Positions 9,529 to 18,815 of a stretch of DNA of 64,000 nt are shown in pieces. The notes under the pieces were generated by a model, which did not search any database, was not told the origin of the DNA, and saw nothing but the letters and a program-made list of their open reading frames with translations. Each line of letters starts with the position of its first letter. The stretch's first letter is position 1. The position numbers and the translations under genes are program-made. Source of the stretch: JAUIJL01 sp965366625 (lineage in GTDB: Bacteria > Acidobacteriota > Thermoanaerobaculia > Multivoradales > J023); contig CBDUGP010000002.1 in the NCBI GenBank assembly GCA_965366625.1, forward strand, positions 160,520 to 224,519, written 5' to 3'.

Positions 9529-11306
9529 GGGCTACTAGTTTCGGTCGCATCGGCAAGTTTGCCAATCGTGAGATCAAGGTGGGTAGTGGAATCGAGCTGG
9601 GCGAGCCTGTCCCGAATTCCAATGGCGATACGCTTGGGTCCCGGCTCCATGTTCAGCTCCAGAGGATATCCGGCGCTTTGGGCCATCACTTGGAGAATCT
9701 GGTCGTTCGGAATTTGCAAAGGTATCTCCACCTGACGGAACGGAGAGATATTCTGGTTGGTTTCGTCTCTGACGACGACAAAGAGAGTTAGGCGGCCCGA
9801 ATGATGGGTCTCTTCCGGCAGCAACAGGATCTTTTCAAACGGAATCTGAACCATGATCGAAACTTGGAAATTGCCACCGGCCGTCGGCTCCTGTTTCATC
9901 GAGGTCATGGCGATGTGCATGGGGTTGTCACCGAGATCGTAGAAGAGGGAGGACAAGATGCGATCTTGGAGTGTATCCAATGGATCTTTCTCCCTGACGC
10001 TCTTACCGTAGCGCACGGTCCAATCTTTGTTTTTGACCTTGATCACGAGATCCCGTCGGTCATTGGTGATCACCGTCGGTTGGTAGCCGAGGGAATAGAA
10101 GGTCGAAAAATCGCTCCGAACTTGCTCCAGAAGCCCCTCGATATTGGTGCTTCGCGTGTAGGCCGTGCCACCGGTTTCGTCGGCCATGCGCAGCAGGGAT
10201 TCCTCGAGCGAGAATTGCTCCAGAGTGCCCACCAACTTTGACGATCCGCCGCTTCCACTGGTGGTAAAGCTGCCTTGGGATTCCGCAGAGCCTGAGGCAC
10301 GGGAGAGCAAGCTTCCAGGGGAAATGGGATAAATAGCCACCTTGGTAGCCGCCGCGTGTTGAACGAATTGATCCAGCTCTTTGGTCAGAGAGTAGTTCCC
10401 GGCACTGACGGACTGCAGATTCAGTTGATCGTCGCTGAAGCCGTTGCGGAAGAACCAATCGAGGAATTTGTCCTGCCAGGCTTGGGTGAGAGCATCAGCG
10501 GGATTCATCGACATGCCGTCACTGATATAGATCAGAGCCTTTCTTCCCTTCATGCCCGCCAATGAGCTGACGAATCCAGCCATAGCTTCTAGGGCCCCTT
10601 TGGAGCGGGTCATCCTCTCTTCCGCAAATCCCCGAATTTGGGTCGCGTAGTCCACGGCCTCGAGGCGGGTACGTTCCAGTTCGGCGCTGTTGTCACGAAA
10701 TCCCTGCGACCTCGCCACCAACTTTGCGGATTGAATGCTGCGCAATAACTGCTGAAGCGTGGCATGGGTCCTCAAGCTGGGTCCGGTGGTCTTCTCCAAT
10801 CGGTCGAGAACCTTGCCCACGGTTTCGGGGTCGCGGGTGAATCCCGTTTCCAGCTTCAACGAGTCGCCGATACTGACGATCAGGATCTGGTCGTCCGGCT
10901 TTAGGCTGCGGTCGAGGAATTGGCGGAGATTGGTAAAAATCCGATTGCGGTTTTGGGGGGCGACGTGGGCATTGTCCACCACCACCACCAAATTGAGATT
11001 CTGGGTCTCTGGTTGTGAGGGAACCGTGGTGGCGGAATCTAAAGCCATACCGGTTTGATGAGTTGCCGTCGAGCCTTCAACCGCGAAAAAATTGGATATC
11101 TCAACGAGTTCGCCGTTTTCAAACAGGTCGAAGTCGTCTGGTCCTAGACCGAGGACCGGCTGACCCTCTGAATCGACCACCACCGCCTCGATATTGACGA
11201 CCTGAACATCTACGGTGTCAAAGAAGAGGTTGGTGTCCGATGAATCGGCAACCAAGCTTGAGCCGTATGAAAGAAGGGCGAGCGAGATCAGCGCGAGCTT
11301 CTGCAT
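9525..11306 (-). CDS. Exported VWA domain protein (acidobacterial VWFA-related family), degenerate MIDAS
   Basis: 593 residues, first gene of the minus-strand operon. The signal peptide begins MQKLALISLALLSYGSSLVA. The family element DVQVVNIEAVVVDSEGQ..DDFDLFENG is followed by the VWA domain. The expected DxSxS site is DNAHV starting at D111, so the two MIDAS serines are missing. The paralogue starting at 18816 has the same replacement. A second family landmark is ALIYISDGMSMNP. The C-terminal region is beta-rich. The start at 11306 has GAAGGAGATATCC directly upstream; the frame is open to 11369 but without a signal peptide there. Confidence 0.87.
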   Translation of the reverse strand: MQKLALISLALLSYGSSLVADSSDTNLFFDTVDVQVVNIEAVVVDSEGQPVLGLGPDDFDLFENGELVEISNFFAVEGSTATHQTGMALDSATTVPSQPETQNLNLVVVVDNAHVAPQNRNRIFTNLRQFLDRSLKPDDQILIVSIGDSLKLETGFTRDPETVGKVLDRLEKTTGPSLRTHATLQQLLRSIQSAKLVARSQGFRDNSAELERTRLEAVDYATQIRGFAEERMTRSKGALEAMAGFVSSLAGMKGRKALIYISDGMSMNPADALTQAWQDKFLDWFFRNGFSDDQLNLQSVSAGNYSLTKELDQFVQHAAATKVAIYPISPGSLLSRASGSAESQGSFTTSGSGGSSKLVGTLEQFSLEESLLRMADETGGTAYTRSTNIEGLLEQVRSDFSTFYSLGYQPTVITNDRRDLVIKVKNKDWTVRYGKSVREKDPLDTLQDRILSSLFYDLGDNPMHIAMTSMKQEPTAGGNFQVSIMVQIPFEKILLLPEETHHSGRLTLFVVVRDETNQNISPFRQVEIPLQIPNDQILQVMAQSAGYPLELNMEPGPKRIAIGIRDRLAQLDSTTHLDLTIGKLADATETSSP

Positions 11307-11445
11307 GGATATCTCCTTCAAACAGGTCTCGAAGCAAAAAGTCCCGAAGCGAGAAAATAAAGTCGGCATGTTGATGCTAAAACATCGTTAGTCTCAAAGG
11401 TATGCTTCTTGGCCCTAACTTACTGCAGTCCGTCACCTGCAGGAG

Positions 11446-11541
11446 CTGAACCCTGAAGCCGTCCGTGGGATAATAGTCCCCGGCGGGGCATTTTCTAGGG
11501 ATCCAGGTAAATCGGCTCCTGACGAGTGGCTCTCCCACTCG
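11446..11541 (+). promoter_or_regulatory. Leader of the TPR gene: weak promoter candidate and two hairpins
   Basis: A possible sigma-70 promoter is CTGAAC (11446-11451), a 17-base spacer and GATAAT (11469-11474). The -10 matches 5 of 6 and the -35 only 3 of 6. Downstream are a CCCC/GGGG stem near 11478-11488 and a perfect 7-bp hairpin, CGAGTGG (11523-11529) with CCACTCG (11535-11541), about 40 bases before the start codon. The minus-strand VWA operon starts at 11306, so the region holds divergent promoters. Confidence 0.3.
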
Positions 11542-11581
11542 ATCAAGTTCCCGTTCTCCAGCCCTGTTTCAGGAGGAAATA

Positions 11582-12853
11582 ATGAAAAAACGATTCCATA
11601 TCGGCCTAATGTCGACAGCGATGGCTCTGCTTCTCAGTTTCGTCGCCACAACAGTTCAGGCCCAATCAGTCTCTCGGGTCGGTTTTACCGTCAACGACGA
11701 GGCCGGCAATCCGCTCCAAGATGTCACCATCACCGCCAGTCACCCGCCCACGGGTTTGGTGATCGAAAGAACCACCAATAAAAAGGGCAAGGCGACCTTC
11801 GCGTTCCGGGACGGCAGCCTCACCTATGAGGTCAGCCTGTCGTTGGAGGGTTACGATCCCGCCACGACCTCGCTGAAACCGAGAACCGGCGCCGTTAGCT
11901 ACCAGACCTATACCCTCTACAAGACAAACTCTCGCAAGGCGGTTCCGAGTGATGAAGGCGGAACCCGAGAGATTCCGTTGACCCCGGCCCAAGTGACATT
12001 CAACGAAGGCGTGACCGCGCTCAAATCCAGCGACTTGGCCACCGCCAAGGCGAGCTTTCTCAAAGCCTACGAAATGGACCCCGAGCTCTACCAGGCTCAC
12101 TCGGCTTTGGCCGCTATTTACTTGGAAGAGAAAGACTTCCAAAGCGCCAAAGCAAGCGCGGAGATCATGATTGCGAAAGAGCCCGGTAGCGGTCGGGGCT
12201 ATCGGATGCTTTACGAAGCCCTCTCGGGTCTCGGCGACCAAGAAGCCGCGGACGAGCTGCTGGCGAAAATTTCCGAACTCGAATCGAGCGCGGATGCCGT
12301 GCCTCTGATCTATAACGAAGGTGCGGAAGCCATGAGGATGGGTGATTTGAACCGGGCGCGGGAGCGGCTGGAGAAAGCCTATTCTTTGAGTCCGGAGCTG
12401 AACCAAACTGTACGGCTGCTGGCCTTGGTTTACCTCGACGACAAAGACTTCCAAAAGGCCGCTGAATTTGCCGAGAAGGCGATTGCAGCAGATCCTGAAG
12501 ATTTGACGATGAAGAAGGTTCGGCTCGATGCTTACCGTGGACTCGGCGACACTGCCAAAGCCGAAGAGGCCTTCGAGGACGTCGCCGCCGCGGATCCCAC
12601 AGCGCTGATTTCGGGCCTGTTCAAAGGCGGCCAGGAGCAATTCAACGGCGGTGATATGGATTCTGCAGTCGGATCTTTCAAGCAGATTTTGGAAATTGAT
12701 CCCGACCATGGAATGACCCACTATTTGCTCGGCCTTTGTTACGTCAACATGGGGAAGAATGCCGACGCCAAGTCGCATTTCCAGCGCTTCATCACGTTGA
12801 TGCCCGATCATGAGAATGCGGCAACCGCCAAGGAAATGTTGAGCTTCCTGTGA
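11582..12853 (+). CDS. Exported protein: carboxypeptidase-regulatory-like domain plus TPR repeats
   Basis: 423 residues with a signal peptide (MKKRFHIGLMSTAMALLLSF..QA). Residues about 33-105 resemble a CarboxypepD_reg-like beta-sandwich (GFTVNDEAGNPLQDVTITAS). Residues about 135-420 hold two similar blocks of TPR units (LEEKDFQSAKASAEIMIAKE and LDDKDFQKAAEFAEKAIAAD), which suggests an internal duplication. The ATG follows AGGAGGAAATA. It overlaps the next gene by 4 nt (GTGA). Role unknown; probably a periplasmic or surface scaffold. Confidence 0.85.
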   Translation: MKKRFHIGLMSTAMALLLSFVATTVQAQSVSRVGFTVNDEAGNPLQDVTITASHPPTGLVIERTTNKKGKATFAFRDGSLTYEVSLSLEGYDPATTSLKPRTGAVSYQTYTLYKTNSRKAVPSDEGGTREIPLTPAQVTFNEGVTALKSSDLATAKASFLKAYEMDPELYQAHSALAAIYLEEKDFQSAKASAEIMIAKEPGSGRGYRMLYEALSGLGDQEAADELLAKISELESSADAVPLIYNEGAEAMRMGDLNRARERLEKAYSLSPELNQTVRLLALVYLDDKDFQKAAEFAEKAIAADPEDLTMKKVRLDAYRGLGDTAKAEEAFEDVAAADPTALISGLFKGGQEQFNGGDMDSAVGSFKQILEIDPDHGMTHYLLGLCYVNMGKNADAKSHFQRFITLMPDHENAATAKEMLSFL

Positions 12854-15198
12854 CCGAGCCCCCAGCTTCCCGAAACCCGAACGCTGGGGATTCGATCAAG
12901 ACCAGTAGGACCCAGAAGGTCCTACTGGTCTTCTTCGGTTTAGTGCTCTTTTCGTTAGGGTTGGTTCTAATTGAAGGGGTGCTCACCCTCCTTGGAGTCG
13001 GTGATCCTTACGCCATTGAGGATCCTTATGTGGGATTTATCGAAGGCCACGACCTCTTCGAGCTGATCCAAGTAGAGGGACAAGGGGTTTTTCGTACCCG
13101 TGAGCAGAAGCTGGGATTTTTCAACGACCAGAGCTTTGTCGCCGATAAAGATCCGACCACGCTGAGGATATTTGCTCTCGGCGGATCGACCACGGCCGGC
13201 CGACCCTATGATTGGCGCGTCGCTTTTCCGAAATGGCTGGAAATCTTCGGCAATGCAGCGAGTGATCGCACCCTGGAGGTGATCAACGCGGGGGGTATCT
13301 CGTACGCCAGCTATCGGATCGCCGTGTTGATGAAGGAGATAGTCCGCTATCAGCCCGACGTCTTTGTCATCTACACCGGGCACAACGAATTTCTCGAAGA
13401 GCGAACCTACTCCGACATCATCCACGAGCCGGCTTGGCGTCGCAGAGCTCGGGTTTGGGCCAACGGCCTGCGATCGTTGACCTTGATACGACGTCTGTTA
13501 GGGGGGTCACGGGGGACGGGCCAGATCACGGAAAGCGATAGCCGCTCGACAGGTAGCATGTCTGGGCAGCCCGGACAAGACCTGCTGGCAAGCGAAGTCG
13601 AGGCCAAGCTCGACGTCTGGAATGGTCTAGATCTCTTCGAGCGAGATGAAGAACTTCAAACCTCGGTGCTCAACCATTTTGAGCATAATCTGCGGCAGAT
13701 GATCGCGTTTGCGAATGCCCACGACATTCCGGTCGTTCTGATCAGACCCATTTCCAACCTCAAAGATTTTTCACCCTTTAAATCACAGCGTTCCGACGGA
13801 TTGCCGGATTCATCGATCGAAAACCACGATCGTCACTTACAGCGCGGGGTCGAGATGCTCGGGCGCCTCGATCTAAAAAACCCTGAGAAAGTAGTCGTCC
13901 AGGCGGCCGTCCAGGAGCTGGAAGCAGCAACCTCTGAAGATCCTCTCTTTGCCGAATCGGCGTTTAGGCTCGGCCAAGCCCTGCTCGCGGCCGGTGAACT
14001 GGAACGAGCGGCTCAAGCCTTCGTTCGTGCCAAAGACCTAGATGTTTGTCCCTTGCGGGCTCTCGAGGCGACCAACCAGATCATCCAGAAAGTCGTCCTG
14101 GAAACGTCGACACCTTGGATCGATCTTCCAGCGGTCCTCGAGCGATCGTTGCGGCCGCGTTTTGGACACGGTATTCCCGGCAACGAGATGCTGTTGGATC
14201 ACGTCCACCCCACCATCGAAGTGCATCAGTGGATCGCCTGGGAGATCTTGGAATCGCTCTCAAATATGGGGCTGCTCGAGCTACGGCCGATCAACGACTC
14301 CGTACGTCAAGCCTTGGTGGCCGGGCATATGTCCACTCTTGACGAAAGTTACTATGCGCAACGTGATTTAAACCTCGCCAAGGTATTGGGTTGGGCGGGC
14401 AAATTCGAGGAGGCGGTTGAGCCTTTAGAGCGGGCTGTGCAAAAGCTCCCTGACGAGCCGGAGGCCTTTCGAAATCTGGGTATCGTCTACCAGAAGATCG
14501 GCCGGAGCGGGGACGCCTTGCAAGCTCATCAACGGGCGGTTGAGCTGGATCCCGCGGTGGCGGAATCTCAATTCAATTTGGGTGTTTCATTGGCCGAGGT
14601 GGGTCAATGGCAACGCTCTGCGGACTCGTTGCAGAAGGCGCTCGATCTGCGATCTGATTATCCGGAAGCAACCTTCAACCTGGCGATCGCTTTGCGCGAA
14701 ACAGGGAATCTAGAGAGCGCGGAACGGCTGCTGGAATCGCTGTCGGCCATAGGATGGTCCCACCCTACCCTAGCCCGCCAGCGCGTGTTGATTACGGTTC
14801 GCAAGGCCCAAGCCAGGAGTCGTGAAGGTCGAATGGCCGAAGCGCGAACACTTTACGCACAGGCGCTGGGCGAATTGAAAAGCGGCTTGGAAAACAGCAC
14901 GATGGCGAGCCACAACGATCCGGCTCAGAGAATCACTGCTCGCATTCACAACGACCTCGGCGTTCTTTTCGGCCGACAGAATCGGCTTGAGGAAGCCGAG
15001 CGGGAGCTGGTGGCGGCAATTGAGATCTCTCCGGCCTTTGCCGAGGCCCACTTTAATCTCGCGTTGATTCATGGCAATGCCGGCCGTTTCGACGAGTCTC
15101 TCGCAAGTCTCCGGACCGCCCTCGAAATAGAACCCGAGAACCCTCGATTCAAAGCCGCTCTGCACAGATTGCATGGCTCTATCGGACGGCAGCAGTAG
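12850..15198 (+). CDS. Membrane-anchored SGNH-like hydrolase domain fused to C-terminal TPR repeats
   Basis: 782 residues with a GTG start overlapping the previous stop by 4 nt. One transmembrane helix lies at residues about 25-48 (VLLVFFGLVLFSLGLVLIEG), so the rest is probably extracytoplasmic. The SGNH-like domain shows block I GGSTT (S113), a block III-like GHNE (H178-N179-E180, where GxND is usual) and DHVH (D450 and H453) as the catalytic Asp/His pair. An insert separates blocks III and V. TPR repeats occupy about 490-775. The combination suggests an esterase or O-acyl-modifying enzyme with a protein-interaction tail; the substrate is unknown. A strong terminator follows. Confidence 0.82.
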   Translation: MTEPPASRNPNAGDSIKTSRTQKVLLVFFGLVLFSLGLVLIEGVLTLLGVGDPYAIEDPYVGFIEGHDLFELIQVEGQGVFRTREQKLGFFNDQSFVADKDPTTLRIFALGGSTTAGRPYDWRVAFPKWLEIFGNAASDRTLEVINAGGISYASYRIAVLMKEIVRYQPDVFVIYTGHNEFLEERTYSDIIHEPAWRRRARVWANGLRSLTLIRRLLGGSRGTGQITESDSRSTGSMSGQPGQDLLASEVEAKLDVWNGLDLFERDEELQTSVLNHFEHNLRQMIAFANAHDIPVVLIRPISNLKDFSPFKSQRSDGLPDSSIENHDRHLQRGVEMLGRLDLKNPEKVVVQAAVQELEAATSEDPLFAESAFRLGQALLAAGELERAAQAFVRAKDLDVCPLRALEATNQIIQKVVLETSTPWIDLPAVLERSLRPRFGHGIPGNEMLLDHVHPTIEVHQWIAWEILESLSNMGLLELRPINDSVRQALVAGHMSTLDESYYAQRDLNLAKVLGWAGKFEEAVEPLERAVQKLPDEPEAFRNLGIVYQKIGRSGDALQAHQRAVELDPAVAESQFNLGVSLAEVGQWQRSADSLQKALDLRSDYPEATFNLAIALRETGNLESAERLLESLSAIGWSHPTLARQRVLITVRKAQARSREGRMAEARTLYAQALGELKSGLENSTMASHNDPAQRITARIHNDLGVLFGRQNRLEEAERELVAAIEISPAFAEAHFNLALIHGNAGRFDESLASLRTALEIEPENPRFKAALHRLHGSIGRQQ

Positions 15199-15303
15199 AA
15201 AAAAGACTCGGCTGGTTCTCACGCGGATCCCGACTACCCCGCTTCACAACGCATCAAAGGGTAAACGGATCGGGCGAAGGGGCCGGCGAAGGGATAGAGG
15301 AAC

Positions 15304-15334
15304 AAAAAAACCCCGGCCGAAGCCGGGGTTTTCC
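15304..15334. terminator. Bidirectional intrinsic terminator
   Basis: Stem ACCCCGGC (15310-15317), loop CGAA, and GCCGGGGT (15322-15329). An A-run sits on the left and TTTT on the right. It lies between convergent genes and can serve the SGNH-TPR gene on plus and the TonB-dependent receptor on minus. Confidence 0.85.
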
Positions 15335-15366
15335 ACCTTCTTACGAAGGTATCTCTCTGACGGGTA

Positions 15367-18309
15367 TCAGAAGCGGAAACCAATCGAGACGCGGTAGGTC
15401 CGCGGCAAGGTGATGTCTTCCGGGGTCAGAGGATCGCCGAAGCCATCGTCCAGATCGTAGTTTACACCCTCCGTCGGGGTGGTGGTGAACGGATCGAACG
15501 GAGCTAGGTTGTTGACGGTGTTATCGACCCGGGTGAACGATTGCTCGTCAAACACGTTCAGCATCTCCGGCTGGATGAAGACTTCGAAGTCTCGGTTCCA
15601 GAGGTTCCACTTGAACGAGTAGTTGAGGGAAACATCCACTCGGGTGATGTCGTCGGTTGTGAACGCGCCACGGTCGGATACGAAGTAGCTGACCGAGCTG
15701 GTGGGCGTCAAATAACCGGGGTTGTTGACGTACGGACGCGGATCGATGCTGGCAATAGCGCTGTAGGGCGTGCCCGAGGCGTAGTTGAGCAACACACTCG
15801 TGTTGAGTGAGTGGTGATCCGTGTTGAAGATGTCGTAGATAGCCCACAACCGCAGGTTGTGGCGCTGGTCGGTGGAAAGGTCACCATCGGGAGTGTTCCA
15901 CCGGGCCTCGCGGTATTCCGGATAACCCAACGGATTACCGTTGATCGAACCCGAACCCGAAGTTTCGCCGTCGAAGTTACCTTCGGACATCGAGAACGTG
16001 TAGTTACCGTTGATCCGCAGGCGATCGGTGGCGCGATAGCGGAAGTTGGTCAAGAGGCCCTTGTAATCGCGATTCAGCAGATCGTTCTCGTTATAAACGA
16101 CCGTGCGATCGAAAGTACCGGAAGGAATCGTGACCTGACCGGTGCGCAGGGAAGTCTCCTGGGCGTAGAAGTCACCGAACTCGCGCAGAACGACGTCCGC
16201 ACGCACGATGCCTTTGTTACCCAATCGCTTGCTGACACCGAAGGTGAGCTCGTCCACGTAAGGCGAAGCCAACGTATTCTCGATCACCGCGGTGGCGCCC
16301 GGGATATTGGCGTAGAAGAGACCCGGCAGGTTGCTCAGGTCGCCGTTCGGATCGGCGGTGCCACCGTTGGCGAACCACCAATCGAAGATGGTCTGAAGAG
16401 CCTGGTCCTGGTTCTGGGTCACACCGTTGGTGTTGATCTCAGGACCTTCGTAGAAAGAAACGAAGGTCGCAGGCGTACCTGCAGCCGAGGTTTGGTCGGC
16501 GGCACCGTTGTTGATCGCGGCAACATAACGACCGGCGGTGGCGTTGATGATCCACTCACCGTCGCCCTTGAGGTCGTAGGTCAGGCCCAAACGCGGGCTG
16601 ATGGCATTGTCGTCGGCGACCAATTTGCCTTCGGCGTCACGACCGTCATTCTCGTCATAACGAAGTCCGAGGCTGACGCTCATCTTCTCGTTGATCTGCC
16701 AGCTGTCGTTGACATAGGCCGAGTTGGTCACGAGATCCGTGCCCTTCGAGCCTTCGAGAATCGGGAACCAAACCACCCAATCGAACGAGCCGTTGCCCAC
16801 GACTGGGAAAATGTCGTTGCCTTGGATGATCGGATCCGCACCGTGCCAGATCTGGAAGTCCGAGCCGGATTGGTGATTGTCGGAACGACGAATGTCGGTG
16901 AACGAATCGTAGCCGAACACGATGTCGTGCGAGCCGCTGTCCGTGGTCAAGAAGTAAGACGCCTTGGCCAAGGTGTTGTCGTTGTTACGAAGCTCCGCCG
17001 GGCAAACACCGCAGAAGGTACCGGTGTGGTACCGGGTGTTGACCAGGGAGTGGCGGATCAAGGTGCCACCGATCAGATCGGTGGATTGAGAGCCACTGCC
17101 GTCACCGAGCAAGAACTCACGCTCGGAGTATTGAGCTTCAACGAAGAAGTTGGAGCCGAAGATACCGGTGTAGTGAGCCGCGCTCAGCTCCTGCGGATCG
17201 TTACGATCCGACAGGCTGGCGAGGTCGAGCACGTTACCGAACGAGCTGTTGGTCGTGGTTTGCTCGATCTCGAGGTAGTTGGCAACCACCGAGTGGCTCG
17301 GGTGCGGCGTGAGGGTGAGTTTGCCCTCTTGACGCTCCTGAGTGGAAACCCGGTTGTAGGAAATGCTCGTCGGGGCCGACGTGGTCCGGCTGGTGGAACT
17401 CTCACCGATGTCGCGGAAGGCGGCGAAGAACCAGATGTGGTCCTTCCAGAACGGGCCACCAATGGTCAGCTCGTCGGTCGCGTTCAAGGTGTCGTCGAGA
17501 TCTTCGTCGAAGAAATCGGTCGAATTCGACCAGTCGTCCTGGGTGTAGGAACGGCGGATCGAGCCGCTGAATTCGTTACCACCGGACTTGGTCAACACGT
17601 TGATCACACCACCGGTGAAACGACCGTATTCGGCCGAAGCGCCATTGGTGATGGTGGTGAACTCTTGGATGGCGTCCTCGATGAACAGATCCAGGGATTG
17701 CCCGCGGATGTTCTCGTTGACCACCACGCCGTTGACCAGGTAGAGGCTCTCGAACGACATGGCACCGGCGATAGCCAGCGCAGGCGAACGGCTGCTCGAC
17801 TGCTTCGGACCGGAGGCGGCGACGCCGGGGGTCAAAAGGGTTGCCGAGCGGATGTTACGAGCCACCGGTAGGTCTTCGATTTCGTCGATGCCGTAGGTGG
17901 TTTTGGTGCCCGTACCCTCGGAGATAACTTCGAGGGCGGAGGTGACGACGATTTCTTCAACGACCTCAGCCACCTTCATGGTGACGGTGACGTTCTGGGT
18001 CTGCGAGCCGGAAACCACCACTTCTTGAACAGCGGTAGCGAAACCTTCGAGCTCATAGGTGAGCTTGTAGGTACCGGGCGGCAGGAAAGCGAGTTTAAAG
18101 TCGCCATTGGTGCCGGTGACGGAAACACGGCTGCCCTGAAGGGCAGACGAGCTGGCCGTTACGGTGACGCCGGGTAGGCCTCCACCGTCGGCATCGATTA
18201 CGCGACCGGTAGCCGTACCGGTCGGTAGCTGGGCAAAGAGAGTGGGCGCCAGCAGCAGCACTGCCGCTAGCCCAATCCCCAAGACCCGAGCGATTTGGTT
18301 GGTCCTCAT
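15367..18309 (-). CDS. TonB-dependent receptor with N-terminal carboxypeptidase-regulatory-like domain
   Basis: 980-residue outer-membrane protein. The signal peptide ends at about residue 26 (..LLAPTLFAQ). Residues about 30-110 are a CarboxypepD_reg-like domain (ATGRVIDADGGGLPGVTVTA). The plug domain follows (IEDLPVARNIRSATLLTPGV), and the rest is a large beta-barrel ending in the aromatic YRVSIGFRF. This Oar/SusC-like type is common in Acidobacteriota. The substrate is unknown. The start has GAGGAGTCTTCAG upstream. It is a single-gene unit lying between exported TPR and VWA operons. The long open frame opposite (about 15.8-17.9 kb, plus) is a compositional shadow. Confidence 0.93.
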   Translation of the reverse strand: MRTNQIARVLGIGLAAVLLLAPTLFAQLPTGTATGRVIDADGGGLPGVTVTASSSALQGSRVSVTGTNGDFKLAFLPPGTYKLTYELEGFATAVQEVVVSGSQTQNVTVTMKVAEVVEEIVVTSALEVISEGTGTKTTYGIDEIEDLPVARNIRSATLLTPGVAASGPKQSSSRSPALAIAGAMSFESLYLVNGVVVNENIRGQSLDLFIEDAIQEFTTITNGASAEYGRFTGGVINVLTKSGGNEFSGSIRRSYTQDDWSNSTDFFDEDLDDTLNATDELTIGGPFWKDHIWFFAAFRDIGESSTSRTTSAPTSISYNRVSTQERQEGKLTLTPHPSHSVVANYLEIEQTTTNSSFGNVLDLASLSDRNDPQELSAAHYTGIFGSNFFVEAQYSEREFLLGDGSGSQSTDLIGGTLIRHSLVNTRYHTGTFCGVCPAELRNNDNTLAKASYFLTTDSGSHDIVFGYDSFTDIRRSDNHQSGSDFQIWHGADPIIQGNDIFPVVGNGSFDWVVWFPILEGSKGTDLVTNSAYVNDSWQINEKMSVSLGLRYDENDGRDAEGKLVADDNAISPRLGLTYDLKGDGEWIINATAGRYVAAINNGAADQTSAAGTPATFVSFYEGPEINTNGVTQNQDQALQTIFDWWFANGGTADPNGDLSNLPGLFYANIPGATAVIENTLASPYVDELTFGVSKRLGNKGIVRADVVLREFGDFYAQETSLRTGQVTIPSGTFDRTVVYNENDLLNRDYKGLLTNFRYRATDRLRINGNYTFSMSEGNFDGETSGSGSINGNPLGYPEYREARWNTPDGDLSTDQRHNLRLWAIYDIFNTDHHSLNTSVLLNYASGTPYSAIASIDPRPYVNNPGYLTPTSSVSYFVSDRGAFTTDDITRVDVSLNYSFKWNLWNRDFEVFIQPEMLNVFDEQSFTRVDNTVNNLAPFDPFTTTPTEGVNYDLDDGFGDPLTPEDITLPRTYRVSIGFRF

Positions 18310-18815
18310 TCTGAAGACTCCTCTGTGATGTGCTTCCTCTTCTCCTCAAGGAAGCGGTTTCTGCTGAACACCGTTTCTGTCCGATCTCCTGTGGAGCTGT
18401 CGGCGAACGGTGATAAGAACCCGTCAGTCTATGTCTGAGCAAGAATCAGACCAGTGTGTCGGGCGATGGCCGCAAGCGCCATAAACTTAATGAAATCAAC
18501 ACTTATGGAAGCCGTCTAAAAACCTCAACGACTTCGACAAGACCGCAAATCTATAATTTTGAATCAAACCGTTGAGTTCTCAACAGGTGGCTGGATTGAA
18601 CGGGGCCGTTGGAGGACCCTTAGAGCAATCTGTGCCGTGTATCTGAACCGACGATAATATCGAGTTTTGGGGCCTTTAGGCTGTCCTTCGTCCCGTCTTT
18701 TTGTCTTGTGAGCCCAGGAGGTGCGTCTCGGGTCGACGACCTATCCCCTTCGATATACTCTCGGCCGCCTGCTGCGGCTCTTTGCCCGCGAGCACCGAAT
18801 TCAGGAGACTCTCAA
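18310..18815. promoter_or_regulatory. 506-base divergent intergenic region (TonB receptor / VWA operon)
   Basis: The region holds the leaders of two divergent units. Near the receptor start is a nested palindrome: CACCGTT (18369-18375) pairs with AACGGTG (18406-18412), with a CTCC/GGAG stem inside. On the plus side a -10-like GATAAT is at 18653-18658, but no good -35 pairs with it. The part from about 18470 to 18660 is AT-richer than the surrounding genes, as expected for promoters. No RNA gene or credible small ORF was found. Confidence 0.45.

Noticed and set aside
15811..17871. Long open frame opposite the TonB receptor (686 residues).
   Set aside because: It has no recognisable motif, no ribosome site, and lies entirely inside a gene with clear plug and barrel features; a shadow of codon bias.
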